25,733 nt of DNA from an uncultured Clostridia bacterium (GCA_934247125.1 CAKQIZ010000021.1:1-25733); one strand, 5' to 3'. Positions 1 through 8,519 are shown, counted from the first letter of the stretch. The notes: generated by a model from the sequence alone, not told the origin. Numbers and translations: made by a program.

Positions 1-1848
1 GTAATCGTCGTTCTGGCACTGCTCATAGGATTCGGCCTGCAGAGCGTTACTACAGCTATTCTGTATGTAGTAGGAGCACTGCTGTCAGTACTGGCAGGAT
101 TCTTCGGAATGAAGGTCGCTACACTCGGTAACGTAAGAACTGCAAATGCAGCTCAGGAATCAGGCATGAACAAAGCGCTCAAGATCGCATTCAGATCAGG
201 AGCTGTAATGGGACTGGCTGTATCAGGTCTCGGACTTTTAGGACTTGGCGTCGTTATCTGTGTGCTCGATCTCGCTACAGTAACTGAATGTATCACCGGA
301 TTCGGTTTCGGTGCATCATCTATGGCACTGTTCGGACGTGTAGGCGGCGGTATATACACTAAGGCTGCTGACGTTGGTGCAGACCTTGTAGGTAAGGTGG
401 AAGCAGGTATCCCTGAAGACGATCCAAGAAACCCTGCAGTTATCGCTGATAACGTAGGAGATAACGTAGGTGACGTTGCAGGTATGGGTTCAGACCTGTT
501 CGAATCATATGTCGGATCGATCATTTCGGCAGTTACACTCGCTGCTGTTGCTGCAGCTAACTCAGGCGGCTTATTCGATGAGACTACTGCTGCAATATTC
601 CCACTTATCCTTTCAGGTATAGGCATACTTTCATCAGTTATCGGCATATTCATGGTAAGAGGCAAGGAAGGTAAAAACCCTGCAAATGCTCTTAACATGG
701 GTACATATGTAGCAAGTATAATCGTTATTATCGCAACTGTCATCCTGTCAAAGGCAATGCTCGGATCGTTCAACTATGCGATCGCGATCATCGCAGGTCT
801 GGTAGTCGGCGTTGCTATCGGTAAGATCACTGAGATCTACACTTCAGGAGATTACAAATCAGTTAAGAAGATCGCAGAACAGTCACAGACCGGTTCCGCA
901 ACTACTATCATAAGCGGTCTCGGCGTTGGTATGATGTCGACATTATGGCCGATCATCTGCATAGCAGTAGGTATATTCGTTGCTTACTACACAGCTGGAA
1001 TGTACGGAATCGCACTCGCAGCAGTAGGCATGCTTTCAACTACAGGAATGACTGTAGCAGTAGACGCTTACGGTCCTGTATCCGACAATGCCGGCGGTAT
1101 CGCTGAGATGTCAGAGCTTCCTGACAGCGTAAGAGAGATCACTGACAAGCTCGACTCAGTTGGCAACACTACAGCAGCTATCGGTAAGGGATTCGCTATC
1201 GGTTCAGCAGCACTTACAGCGCTGGCTCTGTTCGCATCATATGCACAGGTTACAGCTCTTAAGGCAGTAGACCTGCTCGATCCGTTAGTAGTTATCGGAC
1301 TGTTCATCGGAGCAATGCTTCCGTTCCTGTTCTCAGCGTTCACTATGAATTCAGTAGGAAAAGCTGCAAACCAGATGATCGAAGAAGTTAGAAGACAGTT
1401 CAGATCAGACAAGGGAATCCTCGAAGGAACTTCAAAGCCTGACTATGCACACTGCGTTGATATCTCAACTCAGGCTGCTCTTAAGGAAATGATCGTTCCC
1501 GGTCTCATGGCTGTACTTGCACCACTGATCGTAGGTATCGTATTAGGACCTGCATCACTCGGCGGAATGCTGGGCGGCGCTTTATCATCAGGCGTTCTCA
1601 TGGCTCTCATGATGGCAAATGCCGGCGGAGCATGGGACAATGCTAAGAAGTACATCGAAGAAGGCCACTTCGGCGGCAAGGGATCAGATCCTCACAAGGC
1701 TGCAGTTGTTGGAGACACTGTAGGAGATCCGTTCAAGGATACATCCGGTCCTTCGATCAATATCCTTATCAAGCTGATGACTATCGTATCACTGGTATTC
1801 GCACCACTGTTCGTACAGATCGGCGGACTTCTTACTTCACTGTTCTAG
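1..1848 (+). CDS. hppA: Membrane-bound K+-dependent ion-pumping pyrophosphatase, 5'-truncated
   Basis: Integral membrane enzyme that hydrolyses cytoplasmic pyrophosphate and pumps Na+ and/or H+ outward. The frame is open from base 1 (615 codons to the TAG), so the true start lies before the window; the family is usually about 650-700 residues, so only the first helices are missing. The family signature [11 protein letters not shown] starts at residue 124 of the visible frame, followed by [20 protein letters not shown] with the substrate/Mg2+ aspartates. The motif [10 protein letters not shown] near residue 388 has Ala where K+-independent enzymes have Lys, so this should be a K+-dependent enzyme. 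A glutamate at residue 168 (DLFES) sits at the place of the gate Glu of Na+-pumping enzymes such as that of Thermotoga maritima, rather than one turn later as in plant H+ pumps. Na+ coupling is inferred, not proven. Multiple long hydrophobic helices run to the C-terminus. A strong terminator follows 33 bases downstream, so it is transcribed separately from the next gene. Confidence 0.97.
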   Translation, partial: VIVVLALLIGFGLQSVTTAILYVVGALLSVLAGFFGMKVATLGNVRTANAAQESGMNKALKIAFRSGAVMGLAVSGLGLLGLGVVICVLDLATVTECITGFGFGASSMALFGRVGGGIYTKAADVGADLVGKVEAGIPEDDPRNPAVIADNVGDNVGDVAGMGSDLFESYVGSIISAVTLAAVAAANSGGLFDETTAAIFPLILSGIGILSSVIGIFMVRGKEGKNPANALNMGTYVASIIVIIATVILSKAMLGSFNYAIAIIAGLVVGVAIGKITEIYTSGDYKSVKKIAEQSQTGSATTIISGLGVGMMSTLWPIICIAVGIFVAYYTAGMYGIALAAVGMLSTTGMTVAVDAYGPVSDNAGGIAEMSELPDSVREITDKLDSVGNTTAAIGKGFAIGSAALTALALFASYAQVTALKAVDLLDPLVVIGLFIGAMLPFLFSAFTMNSVGKAANQMIEEVRRQFRSDKGILEGTSKPDYAHCVDISTQAALKEMIVPGLMAVLAPLIVGIVLGPASLGGMLGGALSSGVLMALMMANAGGAWDNAKKYIEEGHFGGKGSDPHKAAVVGDTVGDPFKDTSGPSINILIKLMTIVSLVFAPLFVQIGGLLTSLF

Positions 1849-1881
1849 TCAGAACCGGTGGATGAAATAAGGACAAGCATC

Positions 1882-1917
1882 ACAGCTGTCTGCATATGCA
1901 GACAGCTGTTTTTGTTT
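1882..1917 (+). terminator. Rho-independent terminator of hppA
   Basis: A perfect 28-base palindrome (1882-1909, arms ACAGCTGTCTGCA and TGCAGACAGCTGT around a central TA) is followed by TTTTGTTT. It lies 33 bases after the hppA stop. There is no A-tract on its 5' side, so it should act on the plus strand only. Confidence 0.93.
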
Positions 1918-2159
1918 CACAGCCCAAGGAAATATATAGGAATATGATGATATAGTGTGTTGAAATATCGCAAAAATCCTGACTGGCGCCAATTTGCAGC
2001 ATACAGAGGTTTCACAGACTGATCACTGAAAATTAACAAGCACATAATATTTATCGATTAATTAGTATCTGTAACATATACTTATAAAATGTGGTGTGAT
2101 ATATTCAAACTGTAACTGATTGGATCAGCAGCAAATCTGATATTAAATGGTGATGGATC
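1918..2159. other. AT-rich intergenic stretch with no recognised gene
   Basis: Together with the terminator this makes a 311-base gap between hppA and the next gene. No ORF with a credible ribosome-binding site, RNA gene or riboswitch was recognised. A TATACT box (2077-2082) with only a poor -35 match (TCGATT, 2054-2059, 17-base spacing) is the best promoter candidate for the gene at 2160, and it is weak. Confidence 0.4.
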
Positions 2160-2813
2160 ATGAAAAAACTTAAAGAAACTATAAATAAACAGAAAACTGA
2201 AGAGAAGCAGGTATCGGCTCCTAAGAAGAAGACGGGGAAAAGCAGCATGGCGTATTACATGCCGGTCGTTACAGATCGTCAGGAAGCTATCGACGCCAAG
2301 CTTAAAAAGCTTCAGGGGAGCTTTTTCGGAAAACCTGTGAATAAAGTCGATGTAGGTACTGTAAGAGATGTCTGGGTGCCGTATGGATACTTTGTATATG
2401 ATTATGAAGTCGGCGGCAAGGGGCTGCTAAAGGCTAAACGCAGCGGGCAGGTGCACATAATATGTGACCTCAATGAAAGCCACTGCATGCAGTACGATGA
2501 GAAAGAGAGCGGAGATCTTCCTCTCGAGCGAAAAGATTTTGCAGAAGACGACTGGACGATAATAAAAAGCGAAATGTCTGAAAGAAAGGCCACGGAATTC
2601 GTTGAAGAATTCATTCAGATGAAGGTCATGTACAAGACTTTCGGGCGCAGAGGGACGATAAAGCCTGTGAAAAGTATAATATTCCTCAGGCCTGCAGTTG
2701 AACTGGAGGTGTTTTTCAGAGGAGTGAACAGAAACATCAGGTATGCATATCTCGATTCGTACGGAGTCAAGAGTGAGCATATCCTGGGACTGAAATACAG
2801 ACTGACTCACTGA
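2160..2813 (+). CDS. Hypothetical soluble protein, 217 aa
   Basis: I do not recognise this protein. The first 30 or so residues are Lys/Gln/Glu-rich and look disordered (MKKLKETINKQKTEEKQ...). A mixed alpha/beta body follows, with many aromatic and basic residues (VPYGYFVYDYEV, KRSGQVHIICDL, FRGVNRNIRYAYLDSYGVK). There is no signal peptide, no membrane segment and no cysteine cluster. The SD is weak (GGTGATGG just before the ATG). The frame is long and codon use resembles its neighbours. Strong transcription stops on the 5' side (hppA terminator) and a new promoter on the 3' side suggest a single-gene unit. A Met near residue 30 (MAYYMPVV) begins the apparently folded part and could be an alternative start, but no better SD precedes it. 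Confidence 0.75.
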   Translation: MKKLKETINKQKTEEKQVSAPKKKTGKSSMAYYMPVVTDRQEAIDAKLKKLQGSFFGKPVNKVDVGTVRDVWVPYGYFVYDYEVGGKGLLKAKRSGQVHIICDLNESHCMQYDEKESGDLPLERKDFAEDDWTIIKSEMSERKATEFVEEFIQMKVMYKTFGRRGTIKPVKSIIFLRPAVELEVFFRGVNRNIRYAYLDSYGVKSEHILGLKYRLTH

Positions 2814-2854
2814 TGCTCATGCAGTCTGGCACTGTGGAGCGGGAATGATACATA

Positions 2855-2884
2855 TTGACAATAAATTTATATTCACACTATATA
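2855..2884 (+). promoter_or_regulatory. Sigma-A-type promoter for the symporter unit
   Basis: A perfect -35 TTGACA (2855-2860) and TATATA (2879-2884) are spaced by 18 bases. The predicted start near 2891 leaves a leader of about 47 bases before the ATG at 2938. Confidence 0.65.
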
Positions 2885-2937
2885 TTTATTTACATTACTG
2901 AATTATTTGATCAATTATGAATGGAGGGAAAAAGGTA

Positions 2938-4395
2938 ATGGTTGATATTCAAAGTTTGTGGTCCGGACTGGACACGGCGCTGATACTGCTGTATTTTGCC
3001 GGTATCATTGCTGTAGGTATCCTCATGAGAGGAAAGGCAGGAAAGAGCATGAAGAGCTTCTTCGTTGCCTCAAGACGTCTCACGATACCTATCCTGATCG
3101 GTGTTGGAGCTGCCAGCTGGGAGGATTCATGGTCGATAGTAGGTGCGGCAGAATGTGGAACGACAATGGGTGTATGCATCCTGTTCTTCTATCTGATCCC
3201 GACAACTATCATGAAACTGCCTCTTGCGCTGTGGATCGGTCCTCGTGTAAGAGAGAAATTCCCTGACTGGGTAGTTACGATGCCAGACTTGATGTCATAT
3301 CTGTATGACAGGAAGACAAAACTTGTTGTGGCCCTGGGAATACTGCCGCAGATGTTCTACGATTCAGCTCTGTTAGTAGCCGGCGGGCAGGTAATAGCGT
3401 ATGTTACAGGCATAAACATGTGGCTGTCATTCGTGATACTCGGACTTATATGTATCATTTATACTTCACTTTCAGGTTTATGGGGACTTGCACTTACAGA
3501 CATGATACAGTTCGTTATCATGACTGTTGCAGCAGGAACACTGTGTCTGGGGATATACAATTACTATGGAGGCTTCGGACCTCTGTTCAGTCAGGCGGCG
3601 GCAGTAAACCCTGATTTCGTAACGATAAGCGGAGGCAACAATGCGATGGAAATAGCGGCATGGCTGGTAAGTGCGGTGGCGATATATGCGAACGCACAGT
3701 CGTATCAGCGGTTCGAATCCGCAAGATCCGCTGCAGATCTCAAGGTCGCATATTCATTCATCATACTGTTCGGTCAGTTTTTCATGTCGATAAATGTTTT
3801 CGCAGGAATGGCTGCACTGACGATGTTCCCGGAACTTGCAGCTGAATCACCTGCAGAAGCATTCTGGGCAGTAGTATTCACGACACTTCCTATAGGTCTC
3901 CGGGGTCTGTTCGTAGCATCACTGCTTGCTGCGGTAATGTCTACGGTGAGTGCTGATTATCTCGTTGGAGGCGCTGCAATATCGCATGATATCGTCAAGG
4001 GCTTCATAAACAAGAACATGACGGACAAAGGCGACCTCATGGGTACACGAATAGCTGTATGGGCTATCGGTGTCGCGATGATATTCTGTACATACTTCTG
4101 GGAAGGCGGGATTCAGAAAGCATGGTATTATGTAGGCGGATTCTCTGTAGCAGCATTCATAGTACCTATGCTGTTCGGACTTTACTATAAGAGAAGAACA
4201 CCTGCCGGAGGTTTCTGGAGCATGACGCTTACTATAGTTATGTACATGGTATGGGAATTTGTACTGGAATGCCCTTACGATATACCATCCAGCCTGATAT
4301 GCTTTGCATTCAATACAGTAGTTTATCTTATAGTATGCAACGCAACTTACGGCAGATATTCCAAGAGCAAAGCTAAACTGGACGCAGGCGTATAG
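2938..4395 (+). CDS. Sodium:solute symporter (SSS family) permease
   Basis: A 485-residue polytopic membrane protein of the sodium:solute symporter family, probably about 13 helices, importing a small organic solute with Na+. Family features include an early FFVASRRL-type loop with a following GAASWEDSWSIVG helix, the SLSGLWGLALTDMIQF segment, and LLAAVMSTVSADYL in the region that forms the Na2 site in characterised members. There Ser-Ala replaces the more usual Ser-Ser/Thr pair. The start is placed at 2938 rather than the in-frame ATG at 2917: GGAGGG (2923-2928) lies inside the upstream extension and is spaced 9 bases from 2938, and the extension would add only a short polar leader. A small membrane protein follows after 16 bases and then glycerate kinase, so glycerate or a related hydroxy-acid is a plausible but unproven substrate. 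Confidence 0.9.
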   Translation: MVDIQSLWSGLDTALILLYFAGIIAVGILMRGKAGKSMKSFFVASRRLTIPILIGVGAASWEDSWSIVGAAECGTTMGVCILFFYLIPTTIMKLPLALWIGPRVREKFPDWVVTMPDLMSYLYDRKTKLVVALGILPQMFYDSALLVAGGQVIAYVTGINMWLSFVILGLICIIYTSLSGLWGLALTDMIQFVIMTVAAGTLCLGIYNYYGGFGPLFSQAAAVNPDFVTISGGNNAMEIAAWLVSAVAIYANAQSYQRFESARSAADLKVAYSFIILFGQFFMSINVFAGMAALTMFPELAAESPAEAFWAVVFTTLPIGLRGLFVASLLAAVMSTVSADYLVGGAAISHDIVKGFINKNMTDKGDLMGTRIAVWAIGVAMIFCTYFWEGGIQKAWYYVGGFSVAAFIVPMLFGLYYKRRTPAGGFWSMTLTIVMYMVWEFVLECPYDIPSSLICFAFNTVVYLIVCNATYGRYSKSKAKLDAGV

Positions 4396-4411
4396 ATCAG
4401 GAGGTGTGATT

Positions 4412-4666
4412 ATGGGAAAAAAAGGACTTAGTCTTGAAGCAAAACATAAAATGGCGAATATAACTGCTGTCTGCACTGTACTGCTCACCCTGTTTTTCGG
4501 AGTGCTGATATACAAGCAGTCAGATCAGGCACTGCCTCTTATACTGGGCATCGGTGCGCTCATATACGGACCGCTCTGCTTCATACTCTATCTTATAGAA
4601 GTTGCAAAAGGCGTATTCAAAAATGATGAGGATGAAGACGAGGAAGAGACTGAGGCAGTTCAGTAG
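4412..4666 (+). CDS. Small two-helix membrane protein, candidate symporter partner
   Basis: An 84-residue protein, not assigned to a family. It has a short basic N-terminus (MGKKGLSLEAKHKM), two hydrophobic helices (about residues 16-34 and 42-63) joined by a short polar loop, and a strongly acidic tail (DEDEDEEETE). An earlier in-frame GTG at 4406 is part of the SD itself (AGGAGGTG, 4399-4406), so the ATG at 4412 is preferred. It lies 16 bases after the symporter stop and is surely co-transcribed. Several characterised SSS transporters have a small membrane protein encoded alongside (YhdT with PanF, YjcH with ActP). By analogy this may be an accessory subunit; I infer the partnership from position and topology only. 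Confidence 0.8.
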   Translation: MGKKGLSLEAKHKMANITAVCTVLLTLFFGVLIYKQSDQALPLILGIGALIYGPLCFILYLIEVAKGVFKNDEDEDEEETEAVQ

Positions 4667-4751
4667 TCAATGCTGAGTACCGGCACAGCCGGGCATATGC
4701 ATTTAAAGGATTTGGGAAGAGAAAAAGTTTTAAAGCTGAAGGAGTGAAAGC

Positions 4752-5885
4752 ATGAAAATAGTATTGGCGCCGGATTCATTCAAGGGAAGTTTGTCTGCGA
4801 TCGAAGTTGTAGCGGCCATGAAAAGGGGCATAGCATCTATCGACCCGGCAGCTGTTATCTGTGAAGCGCCAATGGCGGACGGCGGAGAAGGAATAACGGA
4901 TAATATAGTCCAGCTTTTCAACGGGCGGACAGAATATCTGGAAGTGACCGGACCTGCAGGAAAGCCGACGAAGGCAAAGTATGGAGTGTTTCGCGAGAAT
5001 ATCTGTGTCATAGAAGTTGCAGAGACGTCCGGGATAACACTTTTGACCGAGGGTGAGCTGGATCCGCTCAAAACGACGACGTTCGGTCTGGGAGAGGTGA
5101 TAAAAGCAGCGCTGGATAAAGGCTACAGATCATTTATAATAGGTCTGGGCGGAAGTGCGACGAATGACGGTGGAGCAGGCATGGCTGCAGCCCTGGGTTA
5201 CAGACTGCTTGACAAAGACGGAAATGATATCGCATATGGAGGCGGTGCACTCGGCGAACTGGAAATGATAAATGCGGAAAATGCAGACACGCGTATAGCA
5301 GAATCTGAGTTCGTGATCGCATGTGACGTAAAGAACCCTCTTTGCGGCGAGAACGGCGCAAGCAGGATCTTCGGACCGCAGAAAGGCGCGGATGAAGCAA
5401 CTGTAAAAGTGCTGGACGACAACCTTAAAAATTTTGCGAGAGTTATCAAAGATTGTCTCGGCAAGGATATCGCGGAGGTTCCGGGCTCAGGAGCAGCCGG
5501 TGGTCTCGGAGGAGGAGCGATAGCTTTCCTTAACGGCAGACTCGCAGAGGGAATAACGATAATGACAGAGCTTTCAGAGCTGGATCAGAAAATAAAAACA
5601 GCAGACCTTGTGATTACGGGAGAAGGCAAATGTGACGGACAGACACTTAATGGCAAGACCCCTTACGGAGTGGCCAGGATAGCCCGGAAGTATGATGTCC
5701 CTGTGGTGATGCTGGCAGGTATAGTCGGAAAAGGCGCAGAAGCTCTTTATCAGAACGGCGTGAGCAAGATATACTGCATAAAGCCTGATGATGTCACAGT
5801 AGAGTATTCACTGAAGCATGCAGACGAGCTTGTGGAAGCTGCATCGGCGAAAGCTTATTCAGAGTTCATTCAGCAGAAAAAATAA
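4752..5885 (+). CDS. glxK: Glycerate kinase
   Basis: A 377-residue cytoplasmic kinase of the GarK/GlxK family, which phosphorylates D-glycerate with ATP; the bacterial enzymes of this class give 2-phosphoglycerate, which enters lower glycolysis. The opening MKIVLAPDSFKGSLSA is diagnostic. Other family motifs are APMADGGEG near residue 37, GLGGSATNDGGAGMAAALG near 133, GSGAAGGLGGG and TGEGKCDGQT. The length is normal. AAGGAGTG precedes the ATG. It is the last gene of the symporter unit: 85 bases separate it from the small membrane protein with no terminator between, and a strong hairpin follows 29 bases after the stop. The context suggests use of imported or internally produced glycerate. Confidence 0.96.
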   Translation: MKIVLAPDSFKGSLSAIEVVAAMKRGIASIDPAAVICEAPMADGGEGITDNIVQLFNGRTEYLEVTGPAGKPTKAKYGVFRENICVIEVAETSGITLLTEGELDPLKTTTFGLGEVIKAALDKGYRSFIIGLGGSATNDGGAGMAAALGYRLLDKDGNDIAYGGGALGELEMINAENADTRIAESEFVIACDVKNPLCGENGASRIFGPQKGADEATVKVLDDNLKNFARVIKDCLGKDIAEVPGSGAAGGLGGGAIAFLNGRLAEGITIMTELSELDQKIKTADLVITGEGKCDGQTLNGKTPYGVARIARKYDVPVVMLAGIVGKGAEALYQNGVSKIYCIKPDDVTVEYSLKHADELVEAASAKAYSEFIQQKK

Positions 5886-5914
5886 AGAAAAAACAGAAAC
5901 AGCATATTAAATAA

Positions 5915-5958
5915 AAGAACTGGTCACCGGTGCATGTAGCAGGTGATCAGTTCTTTTT
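5915..5958 (+). terminator. Rho-independent terminator after glycerate kinase
   Basis: Arms AAGAACTGGTCACC and GGTGATCAGTTCTT pair over 14 positions with one G-U wobble, followed by a T-run ending at 5958. It closes the symporter-glycerate kinase unit. Confidence 0.9.
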
Positions 5959-6113
5959 ATGCAAAAGGATATCGCTCATGAATTTCGGGCATTATGGATA
6001 AGCAGCATAAAGTTTTTGCGCGAATGAAAATGAATAATTTGGAAACTGTCCGTTACTATATTTTAAGCCGCTCCGGCAAATAATATAAAAGAAAACATGA
6101 GAGGAGAGAAGCC

Positions 6114-6407
6114 ATGAAGAAAAACAGGATTTTACTGGCTGCAGTTCTCTGCCTGTCGCTCATGACATTTGCCGGCTGCGGCAGCAGCGATGACAATAAT
6201 ATGAACGACGACAGCAGCAAGAGCGTGACTGAGGAGACTGTAGACAGAGACAACGGCAGCAGGAACAAAGAGGATTCTCTGAAACAGGATATGAAAGACG
6301 GCGCAGAGGACATGAAGGACGGCGCTGAAGATGCTGTTGACGATGTCAAAGATGCCATGGACGGTAATGACAGAAAAGATTCTGCCGGTGAAAGAAACAA
6401 CAGGTAA
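6114..6407 (+). CDS. Small secreted lipoprotein with heptad-like repeat
   Basis: A 97-residue precursor with a signal peptide (KKNR then LLAAVLCLSLMTFAGC). The lipobox FAGC predicts lipidation at Cys22 and anchoring to the outer face of the membrane. The mature part is highly charged and low in complexity. It contains a 7-residue unit DMKDGAE twice in tandem (bases 6288-6308 and 6309-6329), then a degenerate copy (DAVDDVKDAMDG); it should be an amphipathic helix or coil. The repeat copies differ at third codon positions, so the repeat is old enough to have drifted while the peptide was kept. The SD is GAGGAGAG. It is flanked by terminators, so it is monocistronic. The function is unknown. Confidence 0.85.
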   Translation: MKKNRILLAAVLCLSLMTFAGCGSSDDNNMNDDSSKSVTEETVDRDNGSRNKEDSLKQDMKDGAEDMKDGAEDAVDDVKDAMDGNDRKDSAGERNNR

Positions 6408-6421
6408 ATTTTAGTGTAAAG

Positions 6422-6440
6422 GGTGGCACAGCCACCTTTT
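6422..6440 (+). terminator. Rho-independent terminator after the lipoprotein gene
   Basis: A GGTGGC/GCCACC stem with an ACA loop is followed by TTTT, 15 bases after the stop codon. The stem is short but G+C-rich. Confidence 0.75.
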
Positions 6441-6523
6441 ATGCTGTAAAATGAAAATGATACATATCGACCTGCAGTCTCCGGCTGAAACGGCAGGGAA
6501 TCAGGATATGGGTCTCAAGGAAC

Positions 6524-6559
6524 GGAGGATAATGCGTGTATGATATCAGGCGCGCATGA
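6524..6559 (+). promoter_or_regulatory. SD plus mini-ORF just upstream of rnr
   Basis: A strong GGAGG (6524-6528) is 42 bases from the rnr ATG, too far to serve it directly. It is followed by ATG at 6532 (three codons, then TGA) and by GTG at 6536 (seven codons, stop at 6557-6559, spaced 7 bases from the SD). Either could be a tiny leader ORF whose termination 10 bases before the rnr ATG allows re-initiation. This reading is inferred. Confidence 0.35.
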
Positions 6560-6569
6560 TATATGATAA

Positions 6570-8519
6570 ATGGCTAAAAAGAAAAAGAGAAAAAAGCTTA
6601 CAGGTATACTCAGCAAGCACAGGCGCGGCTTTGGATTCGTAAAATGTGAAGGCCTTGAAAAGGATGTGTTCATTTCAGCCGACTCGATGGGCGGAGCAAT
6701 GAATGGAGACGAAGTCGAAGTGGATCTGATACCGGAATATTTCTGGAGAGACTCCCCGGAAGGTATAATCACAAAAGTTCTGAACAGAGAGATCACAGAG
6801 GTCGCAGGGACATTCGAGAAAAGCAAGAAATTCGGATTTGTTGTACCTGACGGCAAAAAGTTCAATGAGGATATATTTATCAGAAAAAAGCATTTTTCCG
6901 GAGCTAAAAAGGGCGATAAGGTAGTGGCACAGATAATCAAATATCCGGACAGGCATAACAGCGCCGAGGGCAGGATCGTCGAGATAATAAGCCGCGCCGG
7001 GCAGGCAGGCGGCGACATAAAGGCGATAGCCAGAAACTACAATATGCGCGAGACTTTCCCGTCGAAGGTGAATGCCGAGGCAAAGGCTGTCAGCCGTAGA
7101 AAGATAAGCGATGAAGATCTGAAAAACAGACGTGATCTTCGCGGAAAGAAGATATTCACTATAGATGGTGCTGATTCGAAGGATTTTGACGACGCAGTGT
7201 CGATAGAACTGCTTGATAACGGCAACTATCTGCTGGGCGTCCATATTGCTGATGTCGCTCACTACGTTAAAGAAGACGGCCCTCTGGATCAGGAAGCTCT
7301 CGAGCGGGGAACGAGTGTGTATCTGCTGGATCAGGTGATCCCGATGCTGCCGAAGTCTCTGTCGAACGGGATCTGCAGCCTCAATCCACACGAGGACAGG
7401 CTGACACTGTCTGTAGATATGGAGATAACAGCGGACGGCACTATGGTCAGACATGAGATATATGAGAGCGTGATAAATTCTGTCGAAAGACTTGTATACG
7501 ATGATGTATCGGATCTGATCGAAAGGAACGACAAACGTATCGCTGAAAAATACACACATATCAAAGACGAACTCTTCATGATGCACAATCTGGCGCTCAG
7601 ACTTTCAAAGCTCAGACATGACAGAGGAAGCCTTGATTTTGACCTTGATGAGGCGTATATCACACTCGATGAGAACGGTATACCGTCCGGCATCGGGATA
7701 GCTCAGAGAAGAAGTGCGAACAAGCTGATAGAAGAGTTTATGCTCCTCGCTAATGAGACGGTCGCAGAGCATTTTTACTGGATGGAGACACCTTTCGTGT
7801 ACAGAGTACATGAAAAGCCCGCAGCTGATAAGGTAGAGCAGCTCAGGATCTTCCTCAAAGGTTTCGGGATCACACTCAGGGGAAATGCCGACGGTATACA
7901 TCCGAAGGCTATATGCTCAGTACTCGACAGCGCCAAAGGCAAACCGGGTGAAGATGTGGTAAATTCAGTGACGCTCAGATCGATGCAGAAAGCATTCTAC
8001 AGCACATCATGTGAAGGCCATTTCGGTCTGGCTCTGAAGTATTACTGCCACTTTACATCTCCTATAAGAAGGTACCCGGATCTTATGATCCATCGGATAA
8101 TAAAGCAGAGCATACATGAAGGCCTGAGTGACAAGGCGCGGAAGCATTTCCGCAAAAAAACAGAATATGCGTCTGAGCAGTCATCGATCGCCGAGCGAAA
8201 AGCTGTCGAAGCCGAGCGTGAGGTGGAAAAGCTCAAGAAAGCCGAGTACATCAGCTATCATGTTGGAGAAATATTCGACGGTGTGATCAGCGGAGTAACG
8301 GGATTCGGCATATATGTGCAGCTTGAGAATACCATAGAGGGGCTTGTCAGGATAGATGAGCTGCGAGATGATTACTACGATTATCACAAAGAAAAATACG
8401 CCCTCGAAGGAAGGCGTACAGGGAATGTATACAGGCTGGGGGATGAAGTGCGCGTCATCGTGGATCATGTCGATCTTGAAAAGCATGAGATCGATTTTAT
8501 GATCGCGGGACATCTGTAG
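6570..8519 (+). CDS. rnr: Ribonuclease R (3'-5' exoribonuclease)
   Basis: A 649-residue processive exonuclease that degrades structured RNA and takes part in RNA quality control. Domains in order: a Lys-rich N-terminus (AKKKKRKK); two cold-shock OB folds (about residues 10-55 with GFGFV, and 75-140 with KFGFVVPDG); the RNB catalytic domain with IDGADSKDFDDA, whose aspartates D199, D205, D207 and D208 match the metal-binding set; TSPIRRYPDLMIHR; and a C-terminal S1 domain (about 565-648, GVTGFGIYVQLENTIEGLV). It lacks the N-terminal helix-turn-helix and the Lys-rich tail of the E. coli enzyme; the basic patch is N-terminal instead. A TAA directly precedes the ATG in frame, so 6570 is the first possible start, yet no SD is close to it. 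The neighbours secG and smpB, common in Firmicutes, are absent here. Its 3' end overlaps the CBS gene on the other strand. Confidence 0.96.
   Translation: MAKKKKRKKLTGILSKHRRGFGFVKCEGLEKDVFISADSMGGAMNGDEVEVDLIPEYFWRDSPEGIITKVLNREITEVAGTFEKSKKFGFVVPDGKKFNEDIFIRKKHFSGAKKGDKVVAQIIKYPDRHNSAEGRIVEIISRAGQAGGDIKAIARNYNMRETFPSKVNAEAKAVSRRKISDEDLKNRRDLRGKKIFTIDGADSKDFDDAVSIELLDNGNYLLGVHIADVAHYVKEDGPLDQEALERGTSVYLLDQVIPMLPKSLSNGICSLNPHEDRLTLSVDMEITADGTMVRHEIYESVINSVERLVYDDVSDLIERNDKRIAEKYTHIKDELFMMHNLALRLSKLRHDRGSLDFDLDEAYITLDENGIPSGIGIAQRRSANKLIEEFMLLANETVAEHFYWMETPFVYRVHEKPAADKVEQLRIFLKGFGITLRGNADGIHPKAICSVLDSAKGKPGEDVVNSVTLRSMQKAFYSTSCEGHFGLALKYYCHFTSPIRRYPDLMIHRIIKQSIHEGLSDKARKHFRKKTEYASEQSSIAERKAVEAEREVEKLKKAEYISYHVGEIFDGVISGVTGFGIYVQLENTIEGLVRIDELRDDYYDYHKEKYALEGRRTGNVYRLGDEVRVIVDHVDLEKHEIDFMIAGHL

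Noticed and set aside
153..773. Long open frames opposite hppA, trk, rnr and hslU genes
   Set aside because: They have low-complexity Ser/Pro-rich or otherwise unlikely translations, no SD, and lie wholly antisense to clear genes; they reflect the codon bias of the real genes.
2917..2937. Upstream ATG for the symporter
   Set aside because: The GGAGGG SD lies inside this extension and fits the ATG at 2938 at normal spacing.
4684..4700. Small CCGGC/GCCGG hairpin between the small membrane gene and glycerate kinase
   Set aside because: Only five pairs and no T-run; not a credible terminator, so the three genes are kept as one unit.
6556..6642. Short out-of-frame ORF starting ATGATATAT before rnr
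   Set aside because: It has no SD at proper spacing, is out of frame with rnr and mostly inside it.
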